From the NCBI GenBank assembly GCA_039566865.1, contig CM076949.1, forward strand, positions 1,612,001-1,676,000: 64,000 nt of DNA, read 5' to 3'. Positions 24,529 through 37,500 of the stretch are shown in pieces; position 1 is the first letter of the stretch; each line of letters begins with the position of its first letter. The translations under genes and the position numbers were made by a program. Under the pieces are notes generated by a model. The model saw only the letters and a program-made list of their open reading frames with translations. It ran no database searches and was not told the origin of the DNA. Origin of the DNA: Aurelia coerulea. Its lineage: Eukaryota; Cnidaria; Scyphozoa; Semaeostomeae; Ulmaridae.

Positions 24529-27338
24529 GTTAGTTCTGATTTGTTTTGAATATTTGTTCGCTCTTTTTCAATCGCTTGTTTATATGTAATCATGAAAGAA
24601 ATGTCGCGTCAGAATTGCTCAGTCTATGGTTCAAATGTAGGGTTGCTCCTGTTCGGAAAAAGGGTCATAATCCTGCTTCCGAAAGGATTGCAAGGAAGTG
24701 AGGTCTTTTGTACCCCTTTTCACCGAAAATATGGAAAAGTGATGTTATTTAGTTTTCCAAATCAACTGACGTATAAGGGCATGCCCTATATACGTAGTAC
24801 CCTTATATCTGCGTCTATACAGTCGGAAGGTTTTGCAGTTAGCCTCTGTTTCTAGAGAGAAAAGGTGTCATCAACATAATGAACGCAAACTGGGGCAAAC
24901 TGTTTGGGTATATTTTGAAGCACATTTGCTTTGCTGTCGATGCGCGTCTTACCTCTTGTGGATCCGCGGTGTTCCAAGGAATGGAATGGGAATGTTCGAC
25001 TGTGCACAATAGCTATAGAATCTCTAACAATACTCAATCGAACGTCTCCATTCAGAATCTGTTGTAGAAAGCATACAGGAATATTGTCTGCCGCTGACCA
25101 GAGCATTCACTTTTTATTACAAGCTCTTGCGAGAGATTATCGAAAAGTTTAGTCTTCTTTCATGCTCCTTTGCTGGCAGGATAAAAACAACAAACCGAAG
25201 TCTAATGATCTGTGTGGAAGACCTCAATTTCAACAATAATATAAATCTGATTCTGTACCAGCTTGCACCCACAGCTCTTTCGACGATTGATAAGAATGTA
25301 AACTGGACAATTATCCAGGTAAACTGTTTTTAAATTACATTTGTGCTTGCATCAATGAAGAAAGTTAGGCAACAGTCAACACCACACCACAGCTCGCGTG
25401 AAACAAATTTTGTAATCATTGATCCCCTGTGCGCTCTTCGCGCATGGCAAGTAAAATTTCCCTCTTGCTGTTGTAGAATCTAAAATGGTCTATTGTTGAC
25501 ATTTCTCTGAAAGCTTCCATGGAAATTTAAAGTTGTTGTTGCTTCTGTGGTTCGTATTGATGCACGTTGGCTGGGAAATTTTCTAAGCCATAAAACTTAA
25601 CAGATTGCAAAGATTTGTGACCGGATTTTACAGGCCTTCTCGATTGCTGTTTGGTTTTAATCTGATGAGCTGTAGTTTGATAGTGTTAAAGATGTGAGAT
25701 TGACACGGATTTGATGTAAAGCTGCAAAAACGAAGGTAGAGGCGTATAGACCCCCCTCTTTAAGCTGTCATAAATAGATTCACATACAGACCCTACCCTG
25801 GGTACCAGGGCCATATACCCTTGAACAGTCGGTAGCAAATTTTTTATTGGACACGAGTCGCTGATTAAATTTTAGATTTGGACATTTTACCATTTTTGCA
25901 AATATTTTGACTCTATTCAAGTTTACAAAATTTGTTTACCGTTTTTCTTTTTTATTTTTTTGAATTTCTTCTGAAGTTTGTGACAATTTTTATTCCTTGA
26001 AATGGCTCTTTCATGGATATTGGGCCTAATACTGTCGTAAGATCCCTGAAAAGCTACATTCTGTGTCCAAAGCTTTTAGTTGCCGAAAATATAAACGGAA
26101 AACAAAAAGTTTTTAGTTTCAGAAAATGCTGTACGAATCAATTCCGCAATCTAGAGGTTGAATCATTAGATGGCGTTGAAAATCAACTATTTCGAATGCA
26201 ATATATCCGCATTTGTTGACATCAAGCTCGAGAAAATCCAACGGCAATATATTTCCCCTGAAGGACCACCTTTACTGCTGGTAATAAAGCAAGATTTTAT
26301 ATTAAAATTACGTGATTGTTGCAAAATATTTACAAAGTTCAACCGTTAAGATTTAGGCGTTTTGTGGTAGCTTTAATTTTTGGTTTATATTTAGCTTTCA
26401 TTTCATAATATTGTCAGAATTTACTATCCATAATCTTCCATCAATTATGGGTTTTTGCATACCAAGATTAATCCTACTAATGCAATGAACCTTAAAAAAG
26501 AGCGAAATAAGAAAATCGCTGATCATATTTATACCTCGGTAAAGTTTGCATTTTTGAGTCATACGATTTTTAAATCCATTAAGATATTGATAGTTTCTTT
26601 TCCAATTTTGGAAGATTATTCATCAAATTTACCCTTGCTGATCTCCTTCAGTAATTCTTCTTTTGTCTTCGTCCATGGGATACGTTGATCTTTCTCTCGC
26701 AAGAAATTCCCCTGGCTCAAATCTCAAAAACAAAATTCATACGAATCTTTCAAGATATCTCGACAGCAGAGGCCTGAACTTGATTATAAGGTCAGATCAT
26801 GATTCAGATTACGTGGGAAACACAGCAGACGTGAGCTTTTGCTTTCACGATTCAACCCAACAAGTGCGACTGTGAGAAAACTTTACTTCGCTGCAAATTC
26901 TATGTCGTTCACACGACCTTGTAACAGGATTCGTTCCATTTCCATTCTTAAAATTCATGGATTTGACTGAGCGTTGTGTTTTCCATGTGTAATCGTTTCA
27001 TGTGGGTGGCTAGTAGGCTAGTATAGTAGGCTATCTTTTATCATCCACAAATTATATTTCTTATCTTGGCTAACTTTCGGCCACTTAGCGTCTTCCTCTC
27101 AGGTTTGACGAAGAAGCGTTTTGATACTTCTTCCTATCGTCAACAGATCTCTAGACATGTCTGCTGTTTTCAAATTTAGTTTAGGAAACATTTTTACAAG
27201 CATACCCCCGTTAGATCCATGGGTGCTCCATATTCTGTTACCATACACTGCATCTTGTATATCCTCTCAATGGTCCTTGAGCAGAAGGTCTTGGTTACGT
27301 TGTGTCGTATTTAGTAGTTGTTGATGTTAACACTCCTA
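24529..27338. other. Non-coding stretch
   Basis: The open frames here have no conserved motif and overlap on both strands. No repeat boundary was found. I see nothing to annotate. Confidence 0.4.
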
Positions 27339-27540
27339 CAGGATGTCCCAAACGATTGTGCGCCATTTGTGTGGCTGCTGTGGAGGAGCTGTACACTGTA
27401 TTGTCCCATTCTTGATACAGTTGCATGAGATAGGCTTCAACATAGAGTTTGAGACCTTGTTTTAACCAATTGGACAAGTTGTTGCTGATTTATGGTCGAA
27501 ACAGCACTTTCTTTGTCACTAAATTGAACTAAATACTGCC
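27339..27540. repeat. Mariner-end repeat, copy shared with 19771
   Basis: It begins TA|CAGGATGTCCCAAACGATTG and shares TGTGTGGCTGCTGTGGAGGA and the following block, including ATAGAGTTTGAGACCTTG, with 19771-19960. It is non-coding and the right end was not found. Confidence 0.45.
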
Positions 27541-27579
27541 AGAAGGGATTCTAATCTATGGGTTCTATTGTTGGAGTTA

Positions 27580-27635
27580 GTACTTGTTGCTGTTGCTGTT
27601 GATGTTGTTGTTGTTGCTGTTGCTGTCACTCCTGT
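27580..27635. repeat. GTT/GCT trinucleotide microsatellite
   Basis: Degenerate TTG/TTGCTG repeats. They generate a leucine-rich frame that mimics a signal peptide (MLLLLLMLLLLLLL). The downstream frame of about 90 residues shows no recognisable family. Confidence 0.8.
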
Positions 27636-27639
27636 ATTC

Positions 27640-30600
27640 GGTTGCGTTTTTGCAAGCCTTCTTAGTTCTGAGCAAAGCTACTGCCGTAAAATATGAAGAT
27701 TTTCACTTCGATTTAGGCCCTCATGATGACAAGTTTAAAGCTAACGAATGGAAAAGGTGGAAAATCTTTCAGCTCCCCTTTGAAAACAACAAACGAGAAT
27801 TTATTGCTGACGTGGCACTTTGCGACGATTTCTTTGCTCTAAATATTGATCTTTCGGCCAAATTTATTAGACCAAATTCTCCTGCTCTGTTTTCTCACCC
27901 CCTTGCCTAAATAATTTATTATCAATCAAATCGAGGCAATTTACAGATGAAGCAAGGGCGTGTTTTTAATTTCTTTTGCTTTTGATTAGAAGCTGTTTTT
28001 GCTGGTTGGATTCAACATCATCGTATAAACATTTTAAATTTTAAAATGATTTCTTCGTTGGATTTCCATCTTCCTCATCGCATTGTTTTGCGTTTCATTC
28101 ATTCATTAGGTATTCCCAAAAGAAGGATTTTGTATTAACTTTGAAACATGTTTGAAAAATTGTGCCGAAACCGTAATCGCCTGAGTAGATAACCGGCCAG
28201 TCTCTGAGAATCCGGATGAAATTGTTATTTCCATATGTTGTTGGTCCGTTTGCATGTAGCCTGCGGTGCTCCTCCCCCGTTCCTCGAGTCTGCACGCAGG
28301 CCGCCGTAGCTATGGTGGACTTTGTGACCGAGATGGGAGTAAACAGGGCGCAACAGAGACATAAAGCCAACAGCCATCATAGAAACCATTCAAGTCTTCT
28401 ACCATCCAAGTGCGAGTCCAATTGAGCCTCATACCCAGGGCCATACGAACTATCTTAAAATGGGGCGGGGGCACGACACTTTAAGGGTAAGGGCACTTTT
28501 TCATTGAGTTAACGGGGCACTTTCTGAAACAAAGAGGGGACCTTTTTGGTCATAATTGCAAAATCCTGGGGGAAGGGAGCTCGTGCCCCCAGTGTGTATT
28601 GCTGGTTGAGAATTGTTTGCTTATATGTTGGCATTGTCAGTGAATATGCTGATCTCAGATATGCCTATTACAACGATAAAACAACGTAAAAGTACCAGTC
28701 GGGTCGACACAATAATTTACAAAGTAACACCATGAGGGCATGGGAATGTTAGGCCTTTTTATTTAACAAATCTGTCATTGTTTCCAACCCGAAATTTTCT
28801 TTACAAAAGTCTGGAGACATTATGAAGATATGATGTATCGTGATTAGTAGCTTTGATTGTTGCGGAATATTTGTTTACTTTTCTTTAGCTGGTAGGATAG
28901 AGTAGTGACTAAGAACTGTATTGTCTTCAAAGATAGCACCGTCTAAGCAATAACTTGTAGTTTAGTGAAGATATGTCAACCCCCCGCTTTCGTCTTTAAA
29001 GTAAGTGATTTTGGCAAAGCTGCAGCTCATGAATTATTGACGGGGACACTGAAGAAAAGCTTGATAAGTATGATTGCAATTAGCTTCTTTGCTTCTTGAA
29101 ACCAAAAGCTATTGTCACATGCACAGGAACATTTTGTGAACCAAAAGATTCATGTTTGCGAAAATGGAGAGTGATTTGTTTTTCTGAAGTATACATTTCA
29201 CAACTCTGACTGCACTCAATCAAATCAAAATAAGCAGAGTTTATGGACCAAGTAACACCTCAAAAAGTAGCTATGCTTGCGAACTAAAAGCTTATTATTA
29301 AATCTTTTGAAAACGTTTTGTTTCAGTAAGCGAGACGCAGTGTAACTCATGAAGTTTTTTTTCGGTAACCTTGTAATTTAAAGCTTTCAGGTGTTTTTGG
29401 CTCTGACGTAACAGAACTTAAATGCTAGCGATTCTTTTTAGAGGACCCAAATGGGGTAAAATTGAACCTGGGACAACTTGAGATCGTGCAGTAGGACGGT
29501 TATCTTGGAATCCTGCATGCTGAAACTGGGGTTTAAATTTGGACTGGGACAGGAACAACCAAACAATATACCTCATAGTGTAGTTAGGAATTAGATCTAC
29601 TGCCGACAGTACATGAACCAAAATATTAAAAACTAATGCAAAAGAATGCAAAAACGTCATCGAGATACAAATTTTTCCTTGGACACTTAACGCCACTATT
29701 AAGGGGGAGCTATACCTAAAATCACTCATTTTTGGCTAAATTTTCAAACCTCTGTGCAGCCAGTGTCCTAAGACATATGCATTTGACCTGTATCTCATTT
29801 GACAGGTGTAGCTGTTAGGTTTAATGGGCAAAAAAATTTTGAAAAGTTCCCCCCTAAAATGGGGGAAAAGCTTGATTGAAGTTAGGTACTTTGCGGATTA
29901 AATTTTAAGGTTGATAGTTGCCCCACCAGCTTTTTTCAAGCAGTGGCTGTGCAATTGAAATACATTACTAAGGGCGTCTGGAATATTATTAGACGAACCT
30001 ATTACCTAAATGACTTCCATTTTCCGTTTCTTCTTTCAAAGTTCACCTATTTTATTGCTAAATGATTTCCCAGATTATATAGACTTTGTGCTTAATTGCT
30101 ATTAATAGAGTCGCTTGATGAAATGAACGCGTATGCGGAAAGAAATGGGGTGTTCCCTTCACATACCCCTCCCCTTTCTATACCGTACACCGAAACTTTA
30201 GTATATGAACATCTATGCACTAGAGAAAGTCTTATGATGTGGTTTTCTGATGTTGGATGTGACCTCCTGAAAACCTCTCCTGTTAATACTCTACAACTGC
30301 AACAATCTGTATTTTACGGGGGTGCAATATCACAAAAACGGAAAAAGGAAAACGAAAAGACGGTTGACGGAGCATTAGCTAATTGACGGGGGGTACCTGC
30401 TGAAGGATTTGTGAGAAGTCCTTGAGATTTACGAGAAAGGGACATTTGAAATAGCATCATAAAAGTACACAGTGGCGTACAGACAATACTAATTGGGCTT
30501 TTAGTCACGCAAAGATACAACTTTGGTGCTCAATTACGCAAATCATTCATAACGTCAGCTGTGTACATTCTGAGTGAAGTTTTATCGAGATGAAAGCAGG

Positions 30601-30780
30601 AAGGAATCCATTGCAATGCTGTTTGGTTTAGATTAGTTCCTTGGAATTTGTTGATGAAGCGAAAGGATGTTGGAATCGTGAAGGAACAAGCTTTGGTTTT
30701 ATTTGAGTTATTTTATTGATGTAATGGCGATTAATGGAATCAAAAATATGAATTTGCGAGGTGAGACTTTGTTTGATTAC
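27640..30780. other. Non-coding stretch
   Basis: No exon is supported. A G-rich block at about 28440-28600 (GGGGGCACGACAC ... GCTCGTGCCCCC) has partially complementary ends and may be a small inverted-repeat element. An open frame at 30096-30386 lacks any recognised motif. Confidence 0.35.
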
Positions 30781-30789
30781 ATACATGTA

Positions 30790-31075
30790 TTTTAAATGAA
30801 ACTGCTTATAAGAAACTCAACTCTCTCAGATCGTCAAAAGTTAAGAAATTCTAATACTTTAGTAACTATCTATTCAATGTTCCTGCATCATATTTCTCGG
30901 AACGTACTCTTTGTTTTGAAATGTTTATGAAGACACAGGTAGTGAACATGAATATTGTTATGGAACCTTTAAGAAACTCGTAAGAAACTCTTGAGTACGG
31001 AAAATCGGTACTTGCTCAGAAACTTTTGGTACTTACTCAAATTCTTAGTTTCTTGCAAAGAATTCATGTATGCCA
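30790..31075. mobile_element. MITE, TTATAAGAAAC family, inverted copy
   Basis: CTTATAAGAAACTCAACTCT begins it. The block GTAGTGAACATGAAT with GTTATGGAACC is the reverse complement of the interior of the copy at 56485-56858. Terminal T-rich ends are eroded and the TA duplication is not clear. Confidence 0.5.
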
Positions 31076-34000
31076 ACTGATCAAGTGTTTTTTGCACAAA
31101 ATAGTCATATTCCATGTCTTAATGTTGTAAGCATTAGCTATGGGAATATATGTTCGTATTCACTGTGTTATTTGTTCTGGAATAAAGTCGAGATCTTTTC
31201 TTGCGATTTCGGTGGAGAAAGTTAGAAGAAGTGTTCAGTTGGGTGGTTAGAATACCTTGCAGCTTTTAATGGAAAAGGGATTAGAACTTGATGTTTTGAT
31301 TAGAGTATCGTGAAAGGAACTAGCGAGTTGCATTTGCGGGGATATGAATTATAGAATATTTCTTTCGAATCTTTAGTAGGGGAAGTCAGAACAGAAGGGT
31401 TATGTAGCTTTGGTGGGGATTAAGTATCTGGCAAGTTTCGTCGCTGGGAAAGTCTGCCAATGTATTCAGAAGTTTTCTTGTGTTTAGTGAAAGAGTCATA
31501 TCGAAATTCGATGAGTTTCCCGCGGTTGTAACTTCCAGAAACAATTTTAAAATGTTCTTGAGAATTGTTGAATTGTTCGAGCAGGTGGATTGATTTGTAA
31601 AGAAGGAAGGAAGCTTCTCGATAATTGCAAATAATCTTCGTATCACAAATTCCACATTTATCTGTTGATCAATCGCATTGTATACTACTCTTGACCCAGG
31701 AGTATGCAAATTTTTGCAAGAGCCACTTTTTTTCTTTAGGAAGTTTATAAACTAATTTTGCATACACAGGAAACGCCAGTATTCGTTGTAGATTGTCTTG
31801 CAAAAAGTTTTGTGTTGCTTTCTTAATGGACAGGTCATAGGAATTTTGCTGCCTGTTTTGTCCGATAAAAGTTTAATGTGCTAAGATTGCAGTTCACTAC
31901 ATGTGAGTCATTGTAGAAGGTGTTGTAACGAACAGGTGTCCGGTAGATAATGAACTGGCCGACTTCTTGGCTTTACGTACGAAAAGGTTGCGGCATGTAT
32001 ACAGAAATTTTACAGGGGCTGTTTTTGGAGAGTCAATAGAAGTCTTTGTGTCCGGTGGCTAGGCCTATCGGCTGGAACAGTGATTAATTGTCCAAACCTT
32101 ACTTTCGGCGATTCTCAAGGATAGACTTGTTAAAACTTGCTAATATGGCCGATATAGGCTACATACCAAATTTCGTCATCCGTCTCGCCAAATGCTTAGA
32201 CAACAACACAGATTATAGACAGTCTGCTAAAGAACGTTGATTGCCCTGTGTGGTCACGGGATTGACCCTTGGAGAACGAAGAAATCTTGGTGACATTTGA
32301 TTGGTGCATCTGAAATGTGATGTTGTCAGTTCCAGATAACTGTGATGTAATGTTGTGTTATTTTGACTTGAGACTACCGTGAGAGAGTTTATGAAATTTG
32401 CAGATATAGCCTTTTTCCCAAACGATCACACGATCCAAAAATATCTTTGGTCAGGAATGGTAAGCAGACGAAGAGCACTCCTCGTTGCATCCAGTAATTT
32501 TATGAGTTCAAAATTCCAGAAAGAATTAAGTCATACTGTATTGTTGATCTTGGAGACTTGGAAACAAAGAGAACTACATTTTACATGAAAGTAAATCGAC
32601 GGAGCTAAATGGAGTAGCCTGTAGTTAGGACAGTGAAAGTGCCTACACAAACCATCGTTCATGCACGTTACGAGATCACTAAATATCATACGCCGTTTTT
32701 AGACCAATGCGCGCATAGCTTCTAACTCTGTTTATCCAATTTAACTGAAACCTCTTTGGCATACTCGATCGGAAAAATGCACGACAAATCAGTAAAGCCT
32801 CTGCGGAGGAGATTGGCTCAGACCGACCCCTCCCATTCTTGAATCATGGGAACATTTTCTATGACTAATCCTGAAGTTATTCTGATCCGTGAGGTTATTT
32901 TCTTTCACAAACAAACCCTGTTACTGATATAGCAAAATGAGTAGATAAGCTCAGATAAGCAATGTTATTTCAGTGAAAAATATGTTTTAAGGTATCCGCC
33001 CCCCCCCCCCGGAAATTAGTGCCATTTCAATATGAATATGGGGTATTTGAAGGGATCTGAAGCTCAGATAAACAATATTATTTCTGTAACAATATGTACG
33101 AAAGTATCCCTTCCCCCTGGAAATTAGCGCCATTTCAATATGGGGCATTTGAAGGGATTTGAAATCTGTGTTAAGACCTGAAACACCAAATTGGCTCGAA
33201 AGAATCATGCGGTCAGGGTCGGCGTGGGAAACTAGTTGTTATCTACACAAGAAGAAATACCGTATATAAAAGATTAATTTCTGTTCATATTGTCTGCGTA
33301 TGGCCTACATAAGTCTGATAATGTTCTTTCCTGATTCCTTTGCGCGAAAACCGAGGTGGCCCAGACCGGAGGCAGTTGGCTCTGCCGTGCCGTAATCTCG
33401 GAAAAAAGGATTTCATAGATTTGACCACAGAACCTGAAGATGAAATATGTGCGATATTCCCACAGGTTTTTTATTGTGATTCTGAAATGGCATTCTAGGA
33501 ATCTGTTTACAGTCTAATTTATTTATTCATACGTAAGACTCGACGTATTTTTATTAATTTTAAACCTTAATACTAATAAATAGGATAGATTGGAGGTGAT
33601 CAGACGAGAATTATATTGCAGTAATCACTTTATAGGAGTCAAGCCTTATGATTTTACCAAGCATAACTGATCAAACCGATCGAAATACAGAGGGAGTTTG
33701 TTTGTGAGGTGCCTGTATCGATTCTGGTTGTAATAAATTCTTTTCTCAAACAAGCCAACATGTTCTTAATTTCAATACTTTTAATGTACTGTAGTATTTC
33801 TTAGTAATTTGCACTTCCGAAACCGTCGAGGACCAAGAAAGCCTTGAGCGTATGATGTTGATAGAACCCCTTTCTCAGTTAAGTTAAGGATGTGTTTCCA
33901 TGCCTTACACTTCTTCAGCGAACCAAAAGTAGCGTATCCCAACAGCTGTAGTTGCATGCTAGATGTTTACTGCATAAAACTTTGTTTTCTGATGCAAAGA

Positions 34001-34205
34001 TCTCAGCCACTCTTTAAAGGGAGACCCATAGGGTGCTATTAAACAAGGTAAAGGCTTAATTCTCAAGGCTATTGGCCGTATTTTTGTCTCTTAAACAAAA
34101 GATTAGATTTTGTGCAGGCCCAAACCTAAGTAAAGATTTCTCTACGAAGAAAACACGTGTTTGTTCTTGCACGAAATGCTACAGTAAGTACATTCTTAAA
34201 ACAGA
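31076..34205. other. Non-coding stretch with a small tandem duplication
   Basis: Two diverged ~105-bp copies lie at about 32948-33059 and 33060-33162, each carrying CTCAGATAA, GGAAATTAG and GCCATTTCAATATG. A run of about 12 C occurs near 33000. No exon is supported. Confidence 0.5.
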
Positions 34206-34220
34206 AGATAAGTCTAAGGA

Positions 34221-34431
34221 CCGTCTCAAATATGATGTCACCTGAGATTTGCGATAACGCAGAATTCCTTTGCAAAACACTTCTATGGTTGTTATTCGCG
34301 GGCATTTGCAGGTGACATCTAAAGTCCGTCTCAAATATGATGTCACCTGAGATTTGCGATAACGCAGAATTCCTTTGCAAAACACTTCTATGGTTGTTAT
34401 TCGCTGGAATTTGCAGGTGACATCTAATTTG
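34221..34431. repeat. Tandem duplication, 105-bp unit, two copies
   Basis: CCGTCTCAAATATGATGTCA starts at 34221 and at 34326, and both copies run to GCAGGTGACATCTAA with only a few changes. The high identity suggests a recent event. The open minus-strand frames here are repeat artefacts. The block ends 130 bp before the VWC exon. Confidence 0.9.
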
Positions 34432-34562
34432 AGACAGACTGTATTTGGATTTGAACTTTTCCATCCGTTCATAGTATGTACTATATATGTATGTACTATG
34501 TATGTATGTACATAGTATTGTATTTTCTATATTTTTAACTTTTCTTTTTTCTTTCATTTCAG

Positions 34563-37500
34563 CTGGCAATGGTCGGTTGCCTTGTCGAGACTTTGCCGGA
34601 AATTTCGTCAAAAATGGAAGATCATTTACTGTTATGACAGCAAATAGCTGTTCACATTGTACATGTCTGGGAGGACACACGAGGAGATGTGTTAATATCA
34701 AATGCGTTAAACCTACTTGTGCAAATTACAAGACAGTTCCTGGAAAATGCTGTGAATATTCTTGTCCAAACAGTAAGTTAATTTTCATTCGACTTATCAG
34801 ATTTTTGTTCTTGTACCAGGTGTCCCGGACAAAATACGTCACCAACATTTTGCTTTGCTACAGGCTGTCCCAGAAAAATTGTTCGACGTTTGATTAAATG
34901 TTAAAAAGTAACGATACAATTTACAGGCTTCTGGCTAGATATCCCTGTTCCTAAGATTTTAAATTAATTTTAGACGCCAGAATTTTGTGAATCCGCTAAG
35001 AATTTATGGGCTGAACAGGATTCCTGCAAGCATCCATGACCTTGATTCAATGTTATGGAAAGCTAGTTTATCGAAAGTGCTTTTGAAATTCCATTTGATT
35101 TGCTTTGAATAAACGAGATTCTACTTTTACAAAATATGTAATTTAGGGGTGTCTGGTTCCAGCTTTCGCACAAACATGATCTTTGAAAGCTCGTAACTCC
35201 GTGAATTGCTAACTTCTGGTTTCTAAAATTTTCGCTTTTTTTAAATCTTTAATCAAACGTCGAACAATCTTTTTGGGACACCCTGTAGACTGTGTATCTG
35301 CCAAGCATTTCAAAAATCTTTTAAAACAACGTTATCCCGAGGCTTAATCTTAAATTCTGATATAAGATTTATCATCAGTATTTACCGATCAAGATTTATC
35401 ATCATTTCAACAACAAAGGTAGGCAGAAATCGAAGCCAGAGCCACAGATGAAGCAACAATGAAATTTGCAGAAGATGTAAGCAAAGCAAATGAAGATATT
35501 CTATGTTTCTTTGCTAAGGACTCCGGTTTAAACTATGATAGCTTTTTGAAATTGAAACGATGTTAAAAAGCTGCTTTTTGGCTGATTCTAATGGTGGTTT
35601 GCATCAAACTTTGTGTTGACATCTCCAAACATTTTTGATAATGTTTTACAGATTTACTATTCAGCTAAGCAAAGAGGCGTACTATTTTTGGGACACCCTG
35701 CAGTTTTATCTTGAAGAATTGAATGTTGATAGTCTTTTATTGTTGACTTGGCTTTGATTATGCTCGATTCTGATTGGTATTCTGAAGCACTTCTCTGATT
35801 GGCTCATCAAAACAATATTGGGTAGAATTCTCTGTACATCTAAAGGAATAACATGAGCGGAAAAAGGCATTTGTCATTTAAGATTCGGGATTTAATATTC
35901 AGCAAAGTTGTCAGAAAAGAGAACAGAAAGAAACAAGTTTGTATTTATTTGATCCTGGACAACATAGGGCTCAGATCTTTAAAAAAGTCGATGTAAAGTT
36001 CTATTACAGATTTCTTTTTAATTAAATGGCTCTAAAGGAACGTAAAGTATTTTTCTTTAAATCTGCCGTGGGAACTTATTGATATCTTGATTAGTTTCAA
36101 AATGGCGGCATTTATCATATTTGAGGCTGTGACGTCATCACATTTTTAAATACTAAACCAGAAAAGCTATAGATTTCTGCTTGCCACCATATTGTAGACC
36201 TTCATAAACTATGGTTTTCTTGCAGGTTATATCATTTTTCCTCTATTGGTTTAGGATTTGCGATGATTTATTTTTTTTCAAAATTGTCCATGAATTTTTT
36301 CAAAAAGAATTAAATTGCCTCCATTTTGAAAAAAAATAAAGATATAAAAAATGTCCATAGCAGATTTACAGCAAAGTACCATAAGTTCCTTTCAAGCCAT
36401 TCAATTCAAAGAAAGATGTCAGAATTTTACACCCACCTTTTAAAGATTTGAGCCCTATTCTATCCTGGACCGCCTACTTCGTGTTTTCACGTGACAAAAG
36501 GCCAAGTTTGTGGCATTGTTTAGGCTACGTTGGAACCTGAAAACGTGTCACATATCAACAGGACCTCTAAATATTTCTACCAGAGATTTTGTAGGCTGCA
36601 CTTGTCTTGGAATGGGTTGTTCCACCTTACCCCTATTACCCTTGAAAATTTTGACTTTGTCAAACTATCACATATGCTTTACTCTCTCTCTCTTTCTCTC
36701 TGGACATTTTCTCTCCCAAATATTGTTTTTATTCTTTTCTTATCAGTTCACAGTATTAGATAAAACTGACCAATACGAGAAGGATCAGTTTTGAAAAACC
36801 ACAATGAAAAGATTTTAGCGAAACATACTTGTTTTCTGTTATGTTTTGCTACCATAACCATCCTATTTTCAGAGAGGATAAAATCTGTTATCTTTCTTCA
36901 TTTGAAGTGTGTTTTTTCTGCTTTGTTTTCGAAAGAATTGATAATTGAATGACTACAGGTAGATAAGATCATTTGGTGTTCGGAGAACGTACGATCATAA
37001 GTATCAAATTTTATTTACTATGGTGCATGATTTCGTTACGATGTCCACAAATATATCTAAGATTCCAACTAAGTTTAAGACATTTGATCACATCCTACGA
37101 TTTGGAATTTGAAATGCTGTGTTTATTAGCCAACATGTGCAATCTGTTGTAAAACGTTACCTAGCATGAATTGGCCACTCTTTCCCGATGTTATTGAAGA
37201 TTTGCTGCAGAAGACCCCTTATAGCATCTTTTAAAATGATCACCTGATGACCACACGAAATTTGCTCCCTATCCCATAGCCTACACTTCGCACCCAGTCC
37301 TCCGTGCGTGAGTCAAAGGGGCTAAAAATGACAAATGACCAAATCTTTGAAGGTGTTGTGGCGCAGTGGTATAATCCTCGTACTTTGCAGCCAGAACAGT
37401 CAGGCGGACAGGGTTCGATACTCGGTAGAGCCCTACCACTTGAGCATCATGACAAGGGGTCACGGACTCGATTAGCGCTTTGCTACTTCTGTGATCCCAG

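Noticed and set aside
27584..27910. Leucine-rich frame resembling a signal peptide followed by ~90 residues
   Set aside because: The leucines come from a TTG/CTG microsatellite and the rest matches no family; no splice partner in phase was found.
28095..28425. Overlapping frames on both strands, one starting MALCLCCALF
   Set aside because: Opposite-strand overlap, no domain and no convincing splice sites.
30096..30386. 96-residue plus-strand frame rich in lysine at its end
   Set aside because: No recognised motif; composition is ordinary and the flanks lack a clear acceptor and donor pair.
37350..37425. Possible functional tRNA gene from A- and B-box words
   Set aside because: No cloverleaf with paired acceptor stem can be drawn, and the sequence continues into a body shared with 18991-19135, so it is a SINE.
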